From Aeromicrobium sp. (GTDB lineage Bacteria > Actinomycetota > Actinomycetes > Propionibacteriales > Nocardioidaceae): a stretch of DNA of 64,000 nucleotides. Positions 8,501 through 18,674 of the stretch are shown here, piece by piece (the first letter of the stretch is position 1; the number at the start of each line of letters is the position of its first letter). The notes under the pieces were generated by a model that had not been told where the DNA came from, ran no database searches, and saw only the letters and a program-made list of their open reading frames with translations. Made by a program: the position numbers and the translations under genes. The stretch is from the NCBI RefSeq assembly GCF_023146395.1, contig NZ_JAGLCD010000017.1:1-64000 (forward strand), written 5' to 3'.

Positions 8501-10069
8501 TCAGACGTCCCGGTAGCGCGAGGCCGACCTGCGGAGGAAGACCGCCCAGGTCACGGCGGCACACACGACGTAGAAGGCCGTGAAGATCCAGAAGGCCGTC
8601 TTGGTCGCCGAGAGCGGGTCGCTGACCCACGGGCTGTTGAACGTGATGGGGATCAGGAAGCCGCCGATGGCCCCGATCGCGCCGACGATGCCCAGGGCCG
8701 CCGAGGAGCGCTTGCCCTCCGCGCGGAGGGCGTCGTCGCGCTCCGGCGTGCCCGGGCTCGTCGCGTGCTCGGCGTCGCGGCGGAAGATCGCCGGGATCAT
8801 CTTGTAGGTCGAGCCGTTCCCCATGCCGCTGAACACGAAGACCAGCAGGAACGCCGCCAGGAACCACGGGAAGACGGCGGCATTGGTGTCGACCGCCGAC
8901 CGCACCGCGTCGGGGAACTGGAACGCCGCGGGATCGGCGGCGATCGTCGCGAGCTGGTCCGGGGTCGGCGGCGCCGGCAGGGTCTGCAGGCGGCTCAGGG
9001 TCACCAGGACCAGGAGCGTCGACGCGATGATGCCGACGAACGAGACGAGCGTGATGCGAGCTCCACCGAACCGGTCGGCGAGCCGGCCACCGATCGGCCG
9101 GGCAGCCGAACCCACGAGCGCCCCGAGGAAGGCGTAGAACACGAAGTTGATCCCGATGCCCTCGACCCCCGGGACGGGCTGCCGCCAGAAGTTGAGCTTG
9201 ATCAGCAACGGCATCGCGGCCGAGTAGCCGATGAACGAGCCGAACGTGCCGATGTAGAGCAGCGACATGACCTGGATCGGACGGTGCGTGATGACCCGGA
9301 GCTGCTCGCGCGGTCGCGACTCGACGCCCTCGATGTTGTCCATGAAGAAGAACGCGCCGAGCGTCGCCACGACCGCGAGCGCGGCGTACAGCCACGCCGC
9401 ACGCTCGAGGTGGATGCCGCCCTCGCTCGCCTTCACGAGGCCGAAGATCCCGGCGCCGCCGACGATGACCGGCAGCAGGAACTGGATCAAGGCCACGCCC
9501 AGGTTGCCACCGGCCGCGTTGAGGCCGAGCGCGGCACCCTTCTTGTCAGGCGGGTAGAAGAAGTTGATGTTGGCCATCGAGGAGGCGAAGTTGCCCCCGC
9601 CGACGCCGGCCGTCGCCGCGATGAGGCAGAACGCCCAGTAAGGAGTGCCGGGCTGGGTCACGGCGTAGGCGAAGCCGAGCGTGGGCACCAGGAGCAGGGC
9701 CGCACTCATCATGGTCCAGTTGCGCCCCCCGAACTTCGGGACCGCGAGCGTGTACGGCACCCGCAGCAGCGAGCCGACCAGGTTCGGGATCGCGACCAGG
9801 AAGAACAGCTGCTCGGGCGAGAAGGAGAAGCCCTGCGACACCAGGAAGGCCGAGCTCACGCTCCAGATGAGCCAGACGGAGAAGCCGAGGTGCTCGGCGA
9901 AGATCGACCAGGCGAGGTTGCGCCGCGCGACACGGGCGCCGATCACCGTCCAGAAGGTCTCGTCCTCAGGTCTCCAGTCGCGGATCCACCGCCGTCGCAG
10001 GGGTGCCGGCGACGACGCGGTGTCGGACACCATGTCTGACACGGGGGGCTGTTGTTGCGTGGCGGTCAT
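8501..10069 (-). CDS. narK: Nitrate/nitrite transporter NarK (MFS)
   Basis: A 522-residue major facilitator protein with about 12 hydrophobic helices. The nitrate signature motifs are visible: GVGGGNFASSMANINFFYP and ALGLNAAGGNLGVALIQ. It would import nitrate (or exchange nitrate and nitrite) for NasA. A longer loop with residues such as TLPAPPTPDQLATIAADP lies between later helices. The start ATG 10069 is preceded by GAGGAG at 6 nt. It is the first gene of the nitrate operon; the promoter must lie in 10070-10207. I could not find a convincing GlnR-type site or -10 hexamer there. Confidence 0.93.
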   Translation of the reverse strand: MTATQQQPPVSDMVSDTASSPAPLRRRWIRDWRPEDETFWTVIGARVARRNLAWSIFAEHLGFSVWLIWSVSSAFLVSQGFSFSPEQLFFLVAIPNLVGSLLRVPYTLAVPKFGGRNWTMMSAALLLVPTLGFAYAVTQPGTPYWAFCLIAATAGVGGGNFASSMANINFFYPPDKKGAALGLNAAGGNLGVALIQFLLPVIVGGAGIFGLVKASEGGIHLERAAWLYAALAVVATLGAFFFMDNIEGVESRPREQLRVITHRPIQVMSLLYIGTFGSFIGYSAAMPLLIKLNFWRQPVPGVEGIGINFVFYAFLGALVGSAARPIGGRLADRFGGARITLVSFVGIIASTLLVLVTLSRLQTLPAPPTPDQLATIAADPAAFQFPDAVRSAVDTNAAVFPWFLAAFLLVFVFSGMGNGSTYKMIPAIFRRDAEHATSPGTPERDDALRAEGKRSSAALGIVGAIGAIGGFLIPITFNSPWVSDPLSATKTAFWIFTAFYVVCAAVTWAVFLRRSASRYRDV

Positions 10070-10207
10070 GCGGGCTCCTCGGTGCGAGTCGGTCGTACCG
10101 ATCCTCGGAGTCCGTCATGTCAGCGGTCGTTCCCCCGCGTGCCAGTTGCGTCAAACCTTCCTCACGCGCCCGCAGGGGCGACTGTGAGCAGGAGGCTCAG
10201 AAGGCAG

Positions 10208-10243
10208 CGACACCCGCCTCCCGGAGCCGGGAGACGGGTGTCG
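10208..10243 (-). terminator. Strong hairpin terminator after the microprotein gene
   Basis: Two 17-nt arms match at 16 of 17 positions and are separated by only AG, giving a very stable GC-rich hairpin. It lies 11 nt after the stop of the 41-residue secreted protein gene and before the narK promoter region, so it probably ends the microprotein transcript. No U tract follows on either strand. Confidence 0.7.
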
Positions 10244-10254
10244 GAGCGCGAGTG

Positions 10255-10380
10255 TCAGTGCCAGTCGATGGCCTGGGTGACGATGCCCCCCGGCTTCGCG
10301 GGGGCCGCGTCCGCCGGAGCAGCGACGCCCAGGACGGGCAGGACCGCGACGACCGCGGCGACGACGAGCTTCTTGACCAT
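10255..10380 (-). CDS. 41-residue secreted microprotein (hypothetical)
   Basis: A short gene with good coding signals: a GGGGGAG ribosome-binding site 6-8 nt before ATG 10380, and a terminator hairpin 11 nt after the stop. The product begins MVKKLVVAAVVAVLPVLG and continues into APADAAPA, a textbook Sec signal peptide with cleavage likely near residues 24-27. The mature part is only about 14-17 residues (for example KPGGIVTQAIDWH at the end). It has no cysteine. It could be a secreted peptide or a signalling leader; I recognise no family. It stands alone between the nitrate operon and the ATP synthase operon, with its own leader of about 80 bases. Confidence 0.6.
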   Translation of the reverse strand: MVKKLVVAAVVAVLPVLGVAAPADAAPAKPGGIVTQAIDWH

Positions 10381-10478
10381 GAGACTTCTCCCCCGGGCTC
10401 TCGGACCGGGTCGTCGGTGACCCGGCCGCTCTGCCGATCCTGCCCCGGCCCGCTCGGGGGCGTCAAGGGCCCGTCGGT

Positions 10479-10566
10479 GACGTTCAGAGAACGGTGCCCC
10501 CGACGTTCAGAGAACGGTGCCCCCGACGTTCAGAGAACGGTGCTTCTGACGTTCAGAGAACGGTGT
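10479..10566. repeat. Four tandem 23-bp repeats, each with a 13-bp palindrome
   Basis: Copies begin at 10479, 10502, 10525 and 10548 (the last is partial). The shared 18-nt core is GACGTTCAGAGAACGGTG; inside it CGTTC-AGA-GAACG is a perfect inverted repeat. Copies 1 and 2 are followed by a C run, copy 3 by TTCT. The copy at 10548 overlaps the last codons and stop of the DUF2550 gene, so the array looks seeded from that gene's 3' end. It may be an operator array, a transcription-end signal or a recent slippage expansion. Confidence 0.9.
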
Positions 10567-10996
10567 TGATGCCCCGCCCCGGGGGCGAGGACTCCAGCCA
10601 CGACAGCAGACCGGTCAGGGCCGGAGGCGTCAGCGACAGCCGGAGGCGGCGCTCGGAGCTCACCAGGTCGACCACGATCGACCCGGGAGCGAGCACGTGC
10701 GCCTCGGCCGTGTCGGGGTGGCGCCGCCCCGTGATCTCGACGCCACGTCGCGGCAGCACGATCGACGGCCGCCAGGCGAGCGAGAAGGTGCGGTACCACT
10801 CGAGGTGGTCGTCGTGATAGACCGCGGTACCGATGGACCAGCCAGCCGCGCCCGCGTCACGGCGACTGATCGTGAGCTCGAAGGCACCCGCGCGCCGTTC
10901 GATCGATCGTCGGCGCACGACCACGAGCGCCAGCAGGACGACGACCAGGACGACGACGAGCAGGAGGGAGTCGACCAGCCACAGCCAGAGCGGCAT
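10553..10996 (-). CDS. DUF2550 membrane protein
   Basis: A 147-residue protein with one N-terminal membrane helix (residues 5-27, rich in Leu and Val), then RRRSIERR on the cytoplasmic side, and a soluble domain of about 110 residues. This family is the regular neighbour downstream of atpC in actinobacteria (the position of Rv1312 in M. tuberculosis); its role is unknown. The gene follows atpC by 27 bases. Its last five codons and stop lie inside the fourth copy of the 23-bp tandem repeat. Confidence 0.85.
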   Translation of the reverse strand: MPLWLWLVDSLLLVVVLVVVLLALVVVRRRSIERRAGAFELTISRRDAGAAGWSIGTAVYHDDHLEWYRTFSLAWRPSIVLPRRGVEITGRRHPDTAEAHVLAPGSIVVDLVSSERRLRLSLTPPALTGLLSWLESSPPGRGINTVL

Positions 10997-11023
10997 GTGC
11001 GTCTTCTCCCTCCCGCGTCGTCG

Positions 11024-11412
11024 TCAGGAACGCTGCAGCACGCGCAGCTTGGCCTCGGCGCGCAGGGCAGCGAGATCGTCACCGTCGGCCGCAGCCCGCT
11101 CGAGCTCGGCGCGCGCGTCGGACTCCACGATCTCCTCGGCGAGGAAGGTGTCCTCGCTCAGGATCGACACCCGGTTGTCGGACACCGAGAGGAATCCGTC
11201 GCCGACCGCGGCGCGGACGCGCTCGCCACCAGCCGTCTCGATCTCGACGACACCCGGGACGAGCAGCGACAGCAGCGGAGCGTGGTTGGCCAGCACACCG
11301 AGGTCGCCCGACGCGGTGCGTGCGAGGACGCGAGCGGCCTCACCCGACCACACCACGCGGTCGGCCGCGACGAGCTCGACCTGGAGGGCCTGGCCCGATC
11401 CTGATGGGGCCA

Positions 11413-11413
<1 letters not shown>
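11024..11413 (-). CDS. atpC: ATP synthase epsilon subunit
   Basis: A 129-residue protein. Residues 1-90 form the typical beta-sandwich (LQVELVAADRVVWSGEA, GVLANHAPLLSLL), and the C-terminal part is a helical hairpin that in other species regulates ATP hydrolysis. The start ATG 11413 overlaps the atpD stop by one base (TGATG). It is the last of the eight ATP synthase structural genes and is followed by DUF2550. Confidence 0.95.
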
Positions 11414-12873
<1,460 letters not shown>

Positions 12874-13815
12874 TCACTCCTGACCAGCGGTGGCGTCGGC
12901 CAGCGCGTTGGCGCCGCCCACGATCTCGCTGATCTCCTGGGTAATGCCAGCCTGGCGGGCCTGGTTGGCAGTGCGGGTGTACTTCTCGATGAGGTCCTGC
13001 GCGTTGTCGGTGGCGGACTTCATGGCCTTCTGGCGGGCCGCGAGCTCGGAGGCGGCCGCCTGCAGCAGGCAGTAGTAGATGCGGCTGTTGACGTACTTCG
13101 GCAGCAGCGCGTCGAGCACCTCGGAGGCCGAGGGCTCGAACTCGTACAGCGGAAGGAGCTCGTGGTCCTCGGGGGCCTCCGTGCCCTCGACGACCTCGAG
13201 CGGGAGCAGACGGATCACGTCGGGCTCCTGCGTCAGCATGGACTTGAACCGCGTGAACACGATGTGCAGCTCGTCGACCGGGCGCACCTCGACGTCGGTG
13301 GAGGCGCCGGACTCGACGTCCTCCCCCTCGGCGAACGCCTCGACCAGCACCTCACCGATCGTGCGCGCGTCCTCGTACTGCGGCTTGTCCGAAAATCCCG
13401 TCCACGACGTCACGTGGTCGAGGTCGCGGAACTTGAAGTACGCCACCGACTTGCGACCGGCGAGGTAGAAGTCGATCTCCTTGCCCTCGCTGCGCAGCTT
13501 CTCAGCCAGGCGCTCGGTCTCCTTGAGCACGCTCGAGGAGTAGGAGCCGGCCAGACCACGGTCGCTCGTGATGACGAGCACCGCCGCCCGCGTCGGGTTC
13601 TCCTTCTCGGTCGTGAGCGGATGGTCGACGTTCGAGAACGTCGCGACCGCCGAGACCGCACGGGTCAGCTCACGCGCGTACGGCGCTGCCGCCGCCGCGT
13701 GCTGCTGCGCCTTGATGATGCGCGACGCGGCGATGAGCTCCATCGCGCGCGTGATCTTCTTGGTCGCCTGAGTCGACCTGATCTTCGCGCGTAGCTCTCG
13801 TACCGACGCTGCCAT
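12874..13815 (-). CDS. atpG: ATP synthase gamma subunit
   Basis: A 313-residue central stalk subunit. The N-terminal coiled-coil starts [20 protein letters not shown] and the C-terminal helix contains the conserved [21 protein letters not shown]-like end. An acidic insertion ([13 protein letters not shown], about residue 160) resembles the extra loop in mycobacterial gamma subunits that restrains ATP hydrolysis; that link is inference. The true start is ATG 13815, two bases after the atpA stop. Confidence 0.96.
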   Translation of the reverse strand: MAASVRELRAKIRSTQATKKITRAMELIAASRIIKAQQHAAAAAPYARELTRAVSAVATFSNVDHPLTTEKENPTRAAVLVITSDRGLAGSYSSSVLKETERLAEKLRSEGKEIDFYLAGRKSVAYFKFRDLDHVTSWTGFSDKPQYEDARTIGEVLVEAFAEGEDVESGASTDVEVRPVDELHIVFTRFKSMLTQEPDVIRLLPLEVVEGTEAPEDHELLPLYEFEPSASEVLDALLPKYVNSRIYYCLLQAAASELAARQKAMKSATDNAQDLIEKYTRTANQARQAGITQEISEIVGGANALADATAGQE

Positions 13816-13817
13816 GG

Positions 13818-15458
13818 TCAGCCCCGCTTCTGCTTGACGATCTGCTCCTGCTCGACGTCCTCGTCGTCCAGGGCCTCGACGTCCATCGTGCCAGGCTTGA
13901 TCGACTCGCCCTCGCTGGTCTCGAACTGGTCGAGGAAGGACGTGTAGGCGTCCTCGAGCGAAGCGGCGGTGTCGTCCTCGAACTTCCCGGTCTCCCGGAT
14001 CGCGTCGAAGATCCCGCTGTGCGAGCGCTTGATGTAGTCGAGGAACTCGCGCTCGAAGCGGCTGACGTCCTCGATCGGCACGTCGTCGACCTTGCCGTTC
14101 TGGACCGCCCACAGCGAGACGACCTGCTGCTCGACCGCGAAGGGCTGGTACTGCCCCTGCTTGAACAGCTCCATGATGCGCTGACCGCGGGCCAGCTGCG
14201 CCTTGGAGGCGGCGTCGAGGTCCGAGGCGAACATCGCGAAGGCCTCCATCGCGCGGTACTGCGCGAGCTCGACCTTGAGCGAGCCGGTGACGGCCTTCAT
14301 CGACTTCTGCATCGCCGCGCCACCGACGCGCGACACCGAGATGCCGACGTCGACCGCGGGACGCTGGTTGGCGTTGAAGAGGTCCGACTGCAGGAAGATC
14401 TGGCCGTCGGTGATCGAGATGACGTTCGTCGGGATGTAGGCCGAGACGTCGTTGGCCTTGGTCTCGACGATCGGCAGACCCGTCATGGAGCCGGCGCCGA
14501 GGTCGTCGCTGAGCTTGGCGCAGCGCTCGAGCAGACGCGAGTGCAGGTAGAAGACGTCACCGGGGTAGGCCTCGCGGCCCGGCGGGCGACGCAGCAGCAG
14601 CGACACCGCGCGGTACGCCTCGGCCTGCTTCGACAGATCGTCGAACACGACCAGGACGTGCTTGCCCTGGTACATCCAGTGCTGACCGATGGCCGAACCG
14701 GTGTACGGCGCGAGGTACTTGAAGCCGGCCGAGTCGGACGCCGGAGCCGCGACGATCGTCGTGTACTCCAGGGCGCCGGCCTCCTCGAGCGCACCGCGGA
14801 CACCCGCGATGGTCGAGCCCTTCTGGCCGATCGCGACGTAGATGCAGCGAACCTGCTTGCTCGGGTCGCCCGACTCCCAGAACTCCTTCTGGTTGATGAT
14901 CGTGTCGATCGCGATGGCGCTCTTGCCGGTCTGGCGGTCGCCGATGATGAGCTGACGCTGACCGCGCCCGATGGGCGTCAGGGAGTCGATCGACTTCAGG
15001 CCCGTCATGAGCGGCTCGTGCACGCTCTTGCGCTGCACGACGGTGGGCGCCTGCAGCTCGAGCGCGCGGCGGCTGTCGGTCTCGATCTCGCCGAGGCCGT
15101 CGATCGGGTTGCCGAGCGGGTCGACGACGCGGCCGAGGTAGCCCTCGCCCACGGGGACCGAGAGGACCTCGCCCGTGCGGCGGACCTTCTGGCCCTCCTC
15201 GATGCCGGCGAAGTCACCGAGGATGACGACGCCGATCTCGCGGACGTCGAGGTTCAGCGCGAGGCCGAGGGTTCCGTCCTCGAACTCGAGCAGCTCGTTG
15301 GCCATGGCCGAGGGCAGACCCTCGACGTGGGCGATGCCGTCACCGGCGTCGGACACGATGCCGACCTCTTCGGTGCTGGCCGCGCTGGGCGTGTAGTCGG
15401 CCACGAACTTCTGCAACGCGTCCCGGATCTCTTCCGGACGAATCGAGAGCTCCGTCAT
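13818..15458 (-). CDS. atpA: ATP synthase alpha subunit
   Basis: A 546-residue F1 subunit with Walker [14 protein letters not shown] and the signature [14 protein letters not shown]. The C-terminus carries an extra tail of about 30 residues ([19 protein letters not shown] and onward) beyond the catalytic core; such an extension occurs in mycobacterial AtpA, where it suppresses ATP hydrolysis, though the sequence here is distinct and acidic. Gap of 34 bases to atpH. Start ATG 15458. Confidence 0.98.
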   Translation of the reverse strand: MTELSIRPEEIRDALQKFVADYTPSAASTEEVGIVSDAGDGIAHVEGLPSAMANELLEFEDGTLGLALNLDVREIGVVILGDFAGIEEGQKVRRTGEVLSVPVGEGYLGRVVDPLGNPIDGLGEIETDSRRALELQAPTVVQRKSVHEPLMTGLKSIDSLTPIGRGQRQLIIGDRQTGKSAIAIDTIINQKEFWESGDPSKQVRCIYVAIGQKGSTIAGVRGALEEAGALEYTTIVAAPASDSAGFKYLAPYTGSAIGQHWMYQGKHVLVVFDDLSKQAEAYRAVSLLLRRPPGREAYPGDVFYLHSRLLERCAKLSDDLGAGSMTGLPIVETKANDVSAYIPTNVISITDGQIFLQSDLFNANQRPAVDVGISVSRVGGAAMQKSMKAVTGSLKVELAQYRAMEAFAMFASDLDAASKAQLARGQRIMELFKQGQYQPFAVEQQVVSLWAVQNGKVDDVPIEDVSRFEREFLDYIKRSHSGIFDAIRETGKFEDDTAASLEDAYTSFLDQFETSEGESIKPGTMDVEALDDEDVEQEQIVKQKRG

Positions 15459-15492
15459 GGTGTGCCTGCCTTACTGGGTGGGATGCGAGACT

Positions 15493-16317
15493 TCAGCCCG
15501 CGAGCTGCCGGCGGGCAGCCTCGAGGCGACTGGACATGGTGCCGTCGATCACGTCGTCGGAGACGGCGACCGCAAGGCCACCGATGACGGACGAGTCGAC
15601 GACGACGTTGAGGTGGACCTCTCGGCCGTACCGGGCGGTGAGGGCCGCGGCGAGCCGGTCGTGCTCGGCCTGGCCGAGCTCGTGTGCGGTGCGGACCTCC
15701 GCGAGGAGGCGGCCGCGCCGCGCGGCGACCAGGTCGGCGAACCGCTGGAGCGTGCGCTCGAAGGAGGCCGAGCGCGCCCGAGCGGCCTGGCGGACGATGG
15801 CGACCGTGGCCGGCTGGACCTTGCCGTCCAGCACCGACCCGATCAGGTCGGCCTTGCCCGCGCCGGGGACCGACGTGTCGGACAGCGCCGACCGCAGCTC
15901 CGGGGCGGACGTGACCAGGCCGGCCACCGAGAACAGCTCGTCCTCGAGGGCGTCGACCTGACCGGCCTTCGCTGCGGCCGCCAGGATCGCGACGACCCCA
16001 GCGGTCTCCAAGGCGTCGGTGAGATCGCGACCCGCGCTCCACCGACTGCCGACCGCGGTGCGGACGACCTCGAGCGTGCTGGCCGCGACGGCCTCACCGA
16101 ACACCGACGAGGCCAGGCCGCGCTTGGCCTCGTCCTCAGTCGACGGATCGGTCAGGACCCGGCGCAGCGCAGGAGAGCTGTCGAGCGTGGCGACGACACC
16201 GAACAGCTGGCTGCCCAGCTGCTCGCCCGCGTCGCCGCTCGCCTCGACCGCGGACAGCACGGCGTCGAGCGAGCTGCCGGAGACGCCACGCAGGTGGCCG
16301 GGGGTGGACGCGGACAT
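15493..16317 (-). CDS. atpH: ATP synthase delta subunit
   Basis: A 274-residue peripheral stalk subunit. It resembles the actinobacterial delta form: a normal delta would be about 180 residues and this one has an added N-terminal segment. In mycobacteria atpH is a longer b-delta fusion (about 440 residues), but here a separate atpF exists and no membrane helix is visible in this protein, so it is not a fusion. The start ATG 16317 overlaps the atpF stop (TGATG). Confidence 0.93.
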   Translation of the reverse strand: MSASTPGHLRGVSGSSLDAVLSAVEASGDAGEQLGSQLFGVVATLDSSPALRRVLTDPSTEDEAKRGLASSVFGEAVAASTLEVVRTAVGSRWSAGRDLTDALETAGVVAILAAAAKAGQVDALEDELFSVAGLVTSAPELRSALSDTSVPGAGKADLIGSVLDGKVQPATVAIVRQAARARSASFERTLQRFADLVAARRGRLLAEVRTAHELGQAEHDRLAAALTARYGREVHLNVVVDSSVIGGLAVAVSDDVIDGTMSSRLEAARRQLAG

Positions 16318-16862
16318 CAGTTGGCCGACTCCCCTTCGAGCTCGGCGATGAAGCGCTCGACGGTGCGCTGGCTGCGCGCGTCGTCGTTCAGGGCCTCACC
16401 GACGATGCGGCCGGCGAGCTCGGTGGCGAGCGTGCCCACCTCGCTCTTGAGCTGCGCCACGACCTGCGCGCGCTCGGCCTCGACCTGCGCGTGCGCCGCC
16501 GAGGTGATGCGCTGAGCCTCGGCCTGCGCGTCGGCGCGCAGCTCCGCGAGGATCTGCGCACCCTGCTCCTTGGCCTCCTCGCGGATGCGAGCGGCCTCGT
16601 GCCGGGCCTCGGCGAGCTGAGCGTTGTACTGCTCGAGCGCCGCCTGCGCCTCCTTCTGCGCGGCGTGCGCCTCCTCGATGCCACCCTCGATCTCCGCCGT
16701 GCGGGCCGCGTAGGCCTTCTCGAAGCCGGGGACGACGAGCTTCCAGATGAGGACGAGGAGCAGCAGGAAGACGGCTGCGCTCAGGACGATCTCCGCGGCG
16801 TGCGGGATGAGGGGGTTGAGCTCCTCACCCTCGGTGGCCGCGACGAGTCGGGTCGAGATCAT
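16317..16862 (-). CDS. atpF: ATP synthase b subunit
   Basis: A 181-residue protein with one membrane helix (about residues 25-47, EIVLSAAVFLLLLVLIWKL) followed by a long Ala/Glu/Arg-rich coiled coil (AHAAQKEAQAALEQYNAQLA) and a conserved end. It forms the peripheral stalk with AtpH. The start ATG 16862 lies 40 bases after the atpE stop. Confidence 0.96.
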   Translation of the reverse strand: MISTRLVAATEGEELNPLIPHAAEIVLSAAVFLLLLVLIWKLVVPGFEKAYAARTAEIEGGIEEAHAAQKEAQAALEQYNAQLAEARHEAARIREEAKEQGAQILAELRADAQAEAQRITSAAHAQVEAERAQVVAQLKSEVGTLATELAGRIVGEALNDDARSQRTVERFIAELEGESAN

Positions 16863-16902
16863 GCGTGTGCCTTCTGTCGGAGTCGGTGGCTGGTGCTACG
16901 GA

Positions 16903-17106
16903 CTAGAGAACGAACGCGAGCGCCAGGCCGATGATGAAGAACTGCTCGGCGAGCACGAAGCCAAGAATCGCGAGCTGACGCAGCGTGCCCTGGGCCTCGG
17001 GCTGACGGGCGACGCCGGAGACCAGCGCGGCGAAGATCAGACCGACCGCGATACCGGGGCCGATGGCGGCCAGGCCGAGACCGATCATGTTCAGGTTGCC
17101 ATCCAC
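16903..17106 (-). CDS. atpE: ATP synthase c subunit
   Basis: A 67-residue hairpin of two membrane helices joined by the polar loop ARQPEA. The proton-carrying carboxylate is Glu54 ([10 protein letters not shown]). I place the start at GTG 17106 because AAAGGA lies 5-6 nt upstream and the product then begins [11 protein letters not shown], as in related species; a GTG at 17130 in the same frame would add eight residues. It lies 102 bases after atpB. Confidence 0.93.
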   Translation of the reverse strand: MDGNLNMIGLGLAAIGPGIAVGLIFAALVSGVARQPEAQGTLRQLAILGFVLAEQFFIIGLALAFVL

Positions 17107-17208
17107 GGCAGTTCCTTTCGTCGTCGGCACGGTACGTCCGTGCCGATGTACAGGTGGGAATGTGAAGTTGTGTCGGTGCGGCGACCGACGGGCCCGATCC
17201 GGGTCGGA

Positions 17209-18006
17209 TCAGTGCTCGTCGGCGACCGCCTCACCGATGTACATGGACGCCAGCAGCGTGAAGACGTACGCCTGCAGGAACATCACCAGGATCTCCAGGA
17301 AGGTGATGCCGACGAAGAGGATCGCCGAGGCGATGCCCGCAGGGATGGCCAGCGCGTTCTCGGAGTGCAGGAGCAGGTACTCCGCGCCGAGCGAGAACAG
17401 CAGCAGGAGGAGGTGCCCGGCGAACATCGTGGCGAACAGACGCAGGGTCAGCGTGACCGGGCGGAGCAGGATGTTCGAGAGGAACTCCAGGGGCACGAGC
17501 AGCAGCAGGATCGGGCCCTTCATGCCGGCGGGGACCGTCTCGTGCTTGAGGTAGCCCACGAAGCCGTGCTGCTTGATGCCGGCGCCGTTGTAGACGACCC
17601 AGGTGATCAGCGCGAGGGCCAGGGGGAAGCCGATGTGCGACATCGTCGGGAACTGCACGACCGGGATCAGACCGTAGTAGTTGTTGACGAAGACGAACGT
17701 GAAGATCGCGAACAGGAACGGCACGAAGCGCTGGAAGTCGTGCGACCCGATGTTGTCGCGGGCGATGCCGTTGCGGACGAAGCCGTAGGCCATCTCGCCG
17801 GCGAACTGGAGCCGGCCCGGCACCACGGCGGCGGGTCGCGCCGCGGCGGCGAACAGGGCGACGATGAGGACCGCTGAGATCAGCAGGAGCACCATGGGCT
17901 TGGTGACCTCGAGCGCGCCGATCTCGAAGATCGCGGGAAGATTGAAGTCGGCCGGACCGGGGCTCGGCGGCGTGGAGGCTGCGGAGAGCGTGGAGGCGAG
18001 GATCAC
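17209..18006 (-). CDS. atpB: ATP synthase a subunit
   Basis: A 265-residue membrane protein of five or six helices, the proton channel stator. The essential arginine region is visible in LRPVTLTLRLFATMFAGHL. Start GTG 18006, with GGAAGAG upstream. The 138 bases between this start and the atpI-like stop contain a short perfect hairpin (18037-18053, arms CGCGAC/GTCGCG with loop GAAAA), possibly an mRNA element that sets expression of the following genes. Confidence 0.96.
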   Translation of the reverse strand: MILASTLSAASTPPSPGPADFNLPAIFEIGALEVTKPMVLLLISAVLIVALFAAAARPAAVVPGRLQFAGEMAYGFVRNGIARDNIGSHDFQRFVPFLFAIFTFVFVNNYYGLIPVVQFPTMSHIGFPLALALITWVVYNGAGIKQHGFVGYLKHETVPAGMKGPILLLLVPLEFLSNILLRPVTLTLRLFATMFAGHLLLLLFSLGAEYLLLHSENALAIPAGIASAILFVGITFLEILVMFLQAYVFTLLASMYIGEAVADEH

Positions 18007-18144
18007 TCGGTCTCTTCCTTAATCATGGCGCGGTCGCGCGACGAAAAGTCGCGATCCGGGCTTACGGCCAGCGTCATCAGCGGGTCCGGTCGGGCATGCC
18101 TGCGGGCCGCTGCGGGAAGGCTATCAGGCCCTCTCCGCGAACTC

Positions 18145-18537
18145 CTACTCGAGGTCGTAGATCGGGGTGCGGGAGCGTCGGACGGTCGTCAGGTGCAGGC
18201 CGATCCAGGCCACGGCGGTCACGACCATGGCGATGGCGACGGCCTCGCGCGTGAGGTGCTGACCGATCCCGTCCTCGTCCAGCAGGACCGCCAGCACCAC
18301 GATCGCAGCGACCGCCTTGACGGTGAAGAAGCCGAGGGCGATCGGCAGGGACGCCATCGGGCTCTTCTTCGCGAGCGGGTCGAGCAGGCCAGGGCTGGAC
18401 CCCAGGAACGCGACCACCAGGATCCCTCCGACGAGGCTCCCGTAGACCGCCTCACGGCCCCCGACGATCCCCGCGACGACCGCGGTGACGGCGATCAGGG
18501 CGAGGCACGGCACGACGACACGGCGCACGATCTGCAT
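18145..18537 (-). CDS. AtpI-like membrane protein
   Basis: A 130-residue protein with four predicted membrane helices (for example RRVVVPCLALIAVTAVVAGI and FFTVKAVAAIVVLAVLL). It occupies the position of the small membrane gene (Rv1303 in M. tuberculosis) between wecA and atpB, which is regarded as the actinobacterial AtpI equivalent, thought to help assemble the c-ring. Sequence similarity to AtpI itself is weak, so the name rests mainly on position and topology. Start chosen at ATG 18537 (MQIVRRV); the frame is open upstream to 18639 but that part is not hydrophobic and contains an inverted repeat. Confidence 0.7.
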   Translation of the reverse strand: MQIVRRVVVPCLALIAVTAVVAGIVGGREAVYGSLVGGILVVAFLGSSPGLLDPLAKKSPMASLPIALGFFTVKAVAAIVVLAVLLDEDGIGQHLTREAVAIAMVVTAVAWIGLHLTTVRRSRTPIYDLE

Positions 18538-18593
18538 GCCGCCATCGTCCCATCCCCCAGGGTCGCGGCGAACAGCCGCCGTGACCCCAGCCA

Positions 18594-18645
18594 CCAGATG
18601 TGCGCTGAAATGCGCGGTTCGCCGCCCTCCAGAGTGCACATCTGG
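18594..18645. repeat. Intergenic inverted repeat
   Basis: Perfect 10-bp arms CCAGATGTGC (18594-18603) and GCACATCTGG (18636-18645) with 32 bases between, followed by a further partial copy (CAGATCTGGG, 18649-18658). It lies between the wecA-like stop and the atpI-like start, so it may end the wecA transcript or be a small dispersed element. Confidence 0.65.
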
Positions 18646-18674
18646 GCGCAGATCTGGGTGCGGAGGTCAGGCTT

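Noticed and set aside
2728-10039. Very long open frames antisense to nirB, nasA and narK
   Set aside because: They lie fully antisense to genes with clear catalytic motifs, have unusual Arg/Gly/Asp/His composition, no domains and no ribosome-binding sites. They are a side effect of high GC at third codon positions.
10070-10207. GlnR or other nitrogen-control site upstream of narK
   Set aside because: I looked for GTnAC-N6-GnAAC-type boxes on both strands and found none that match well. A TTGACG stretch has no convincing -10 partner.
10479-10566. CRISPR array
   Set aside because: The repeats are directly adjacent, spacers are only about 5 bases, and no cas gene is present.
15493-16862. Fusion of atpF and atpH as in mycobacteria
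   Set aside because: atpF is a separate full-length gene and the atpH product has no membrane helix; the added length is at the N-terminus of a normal delta subunit.
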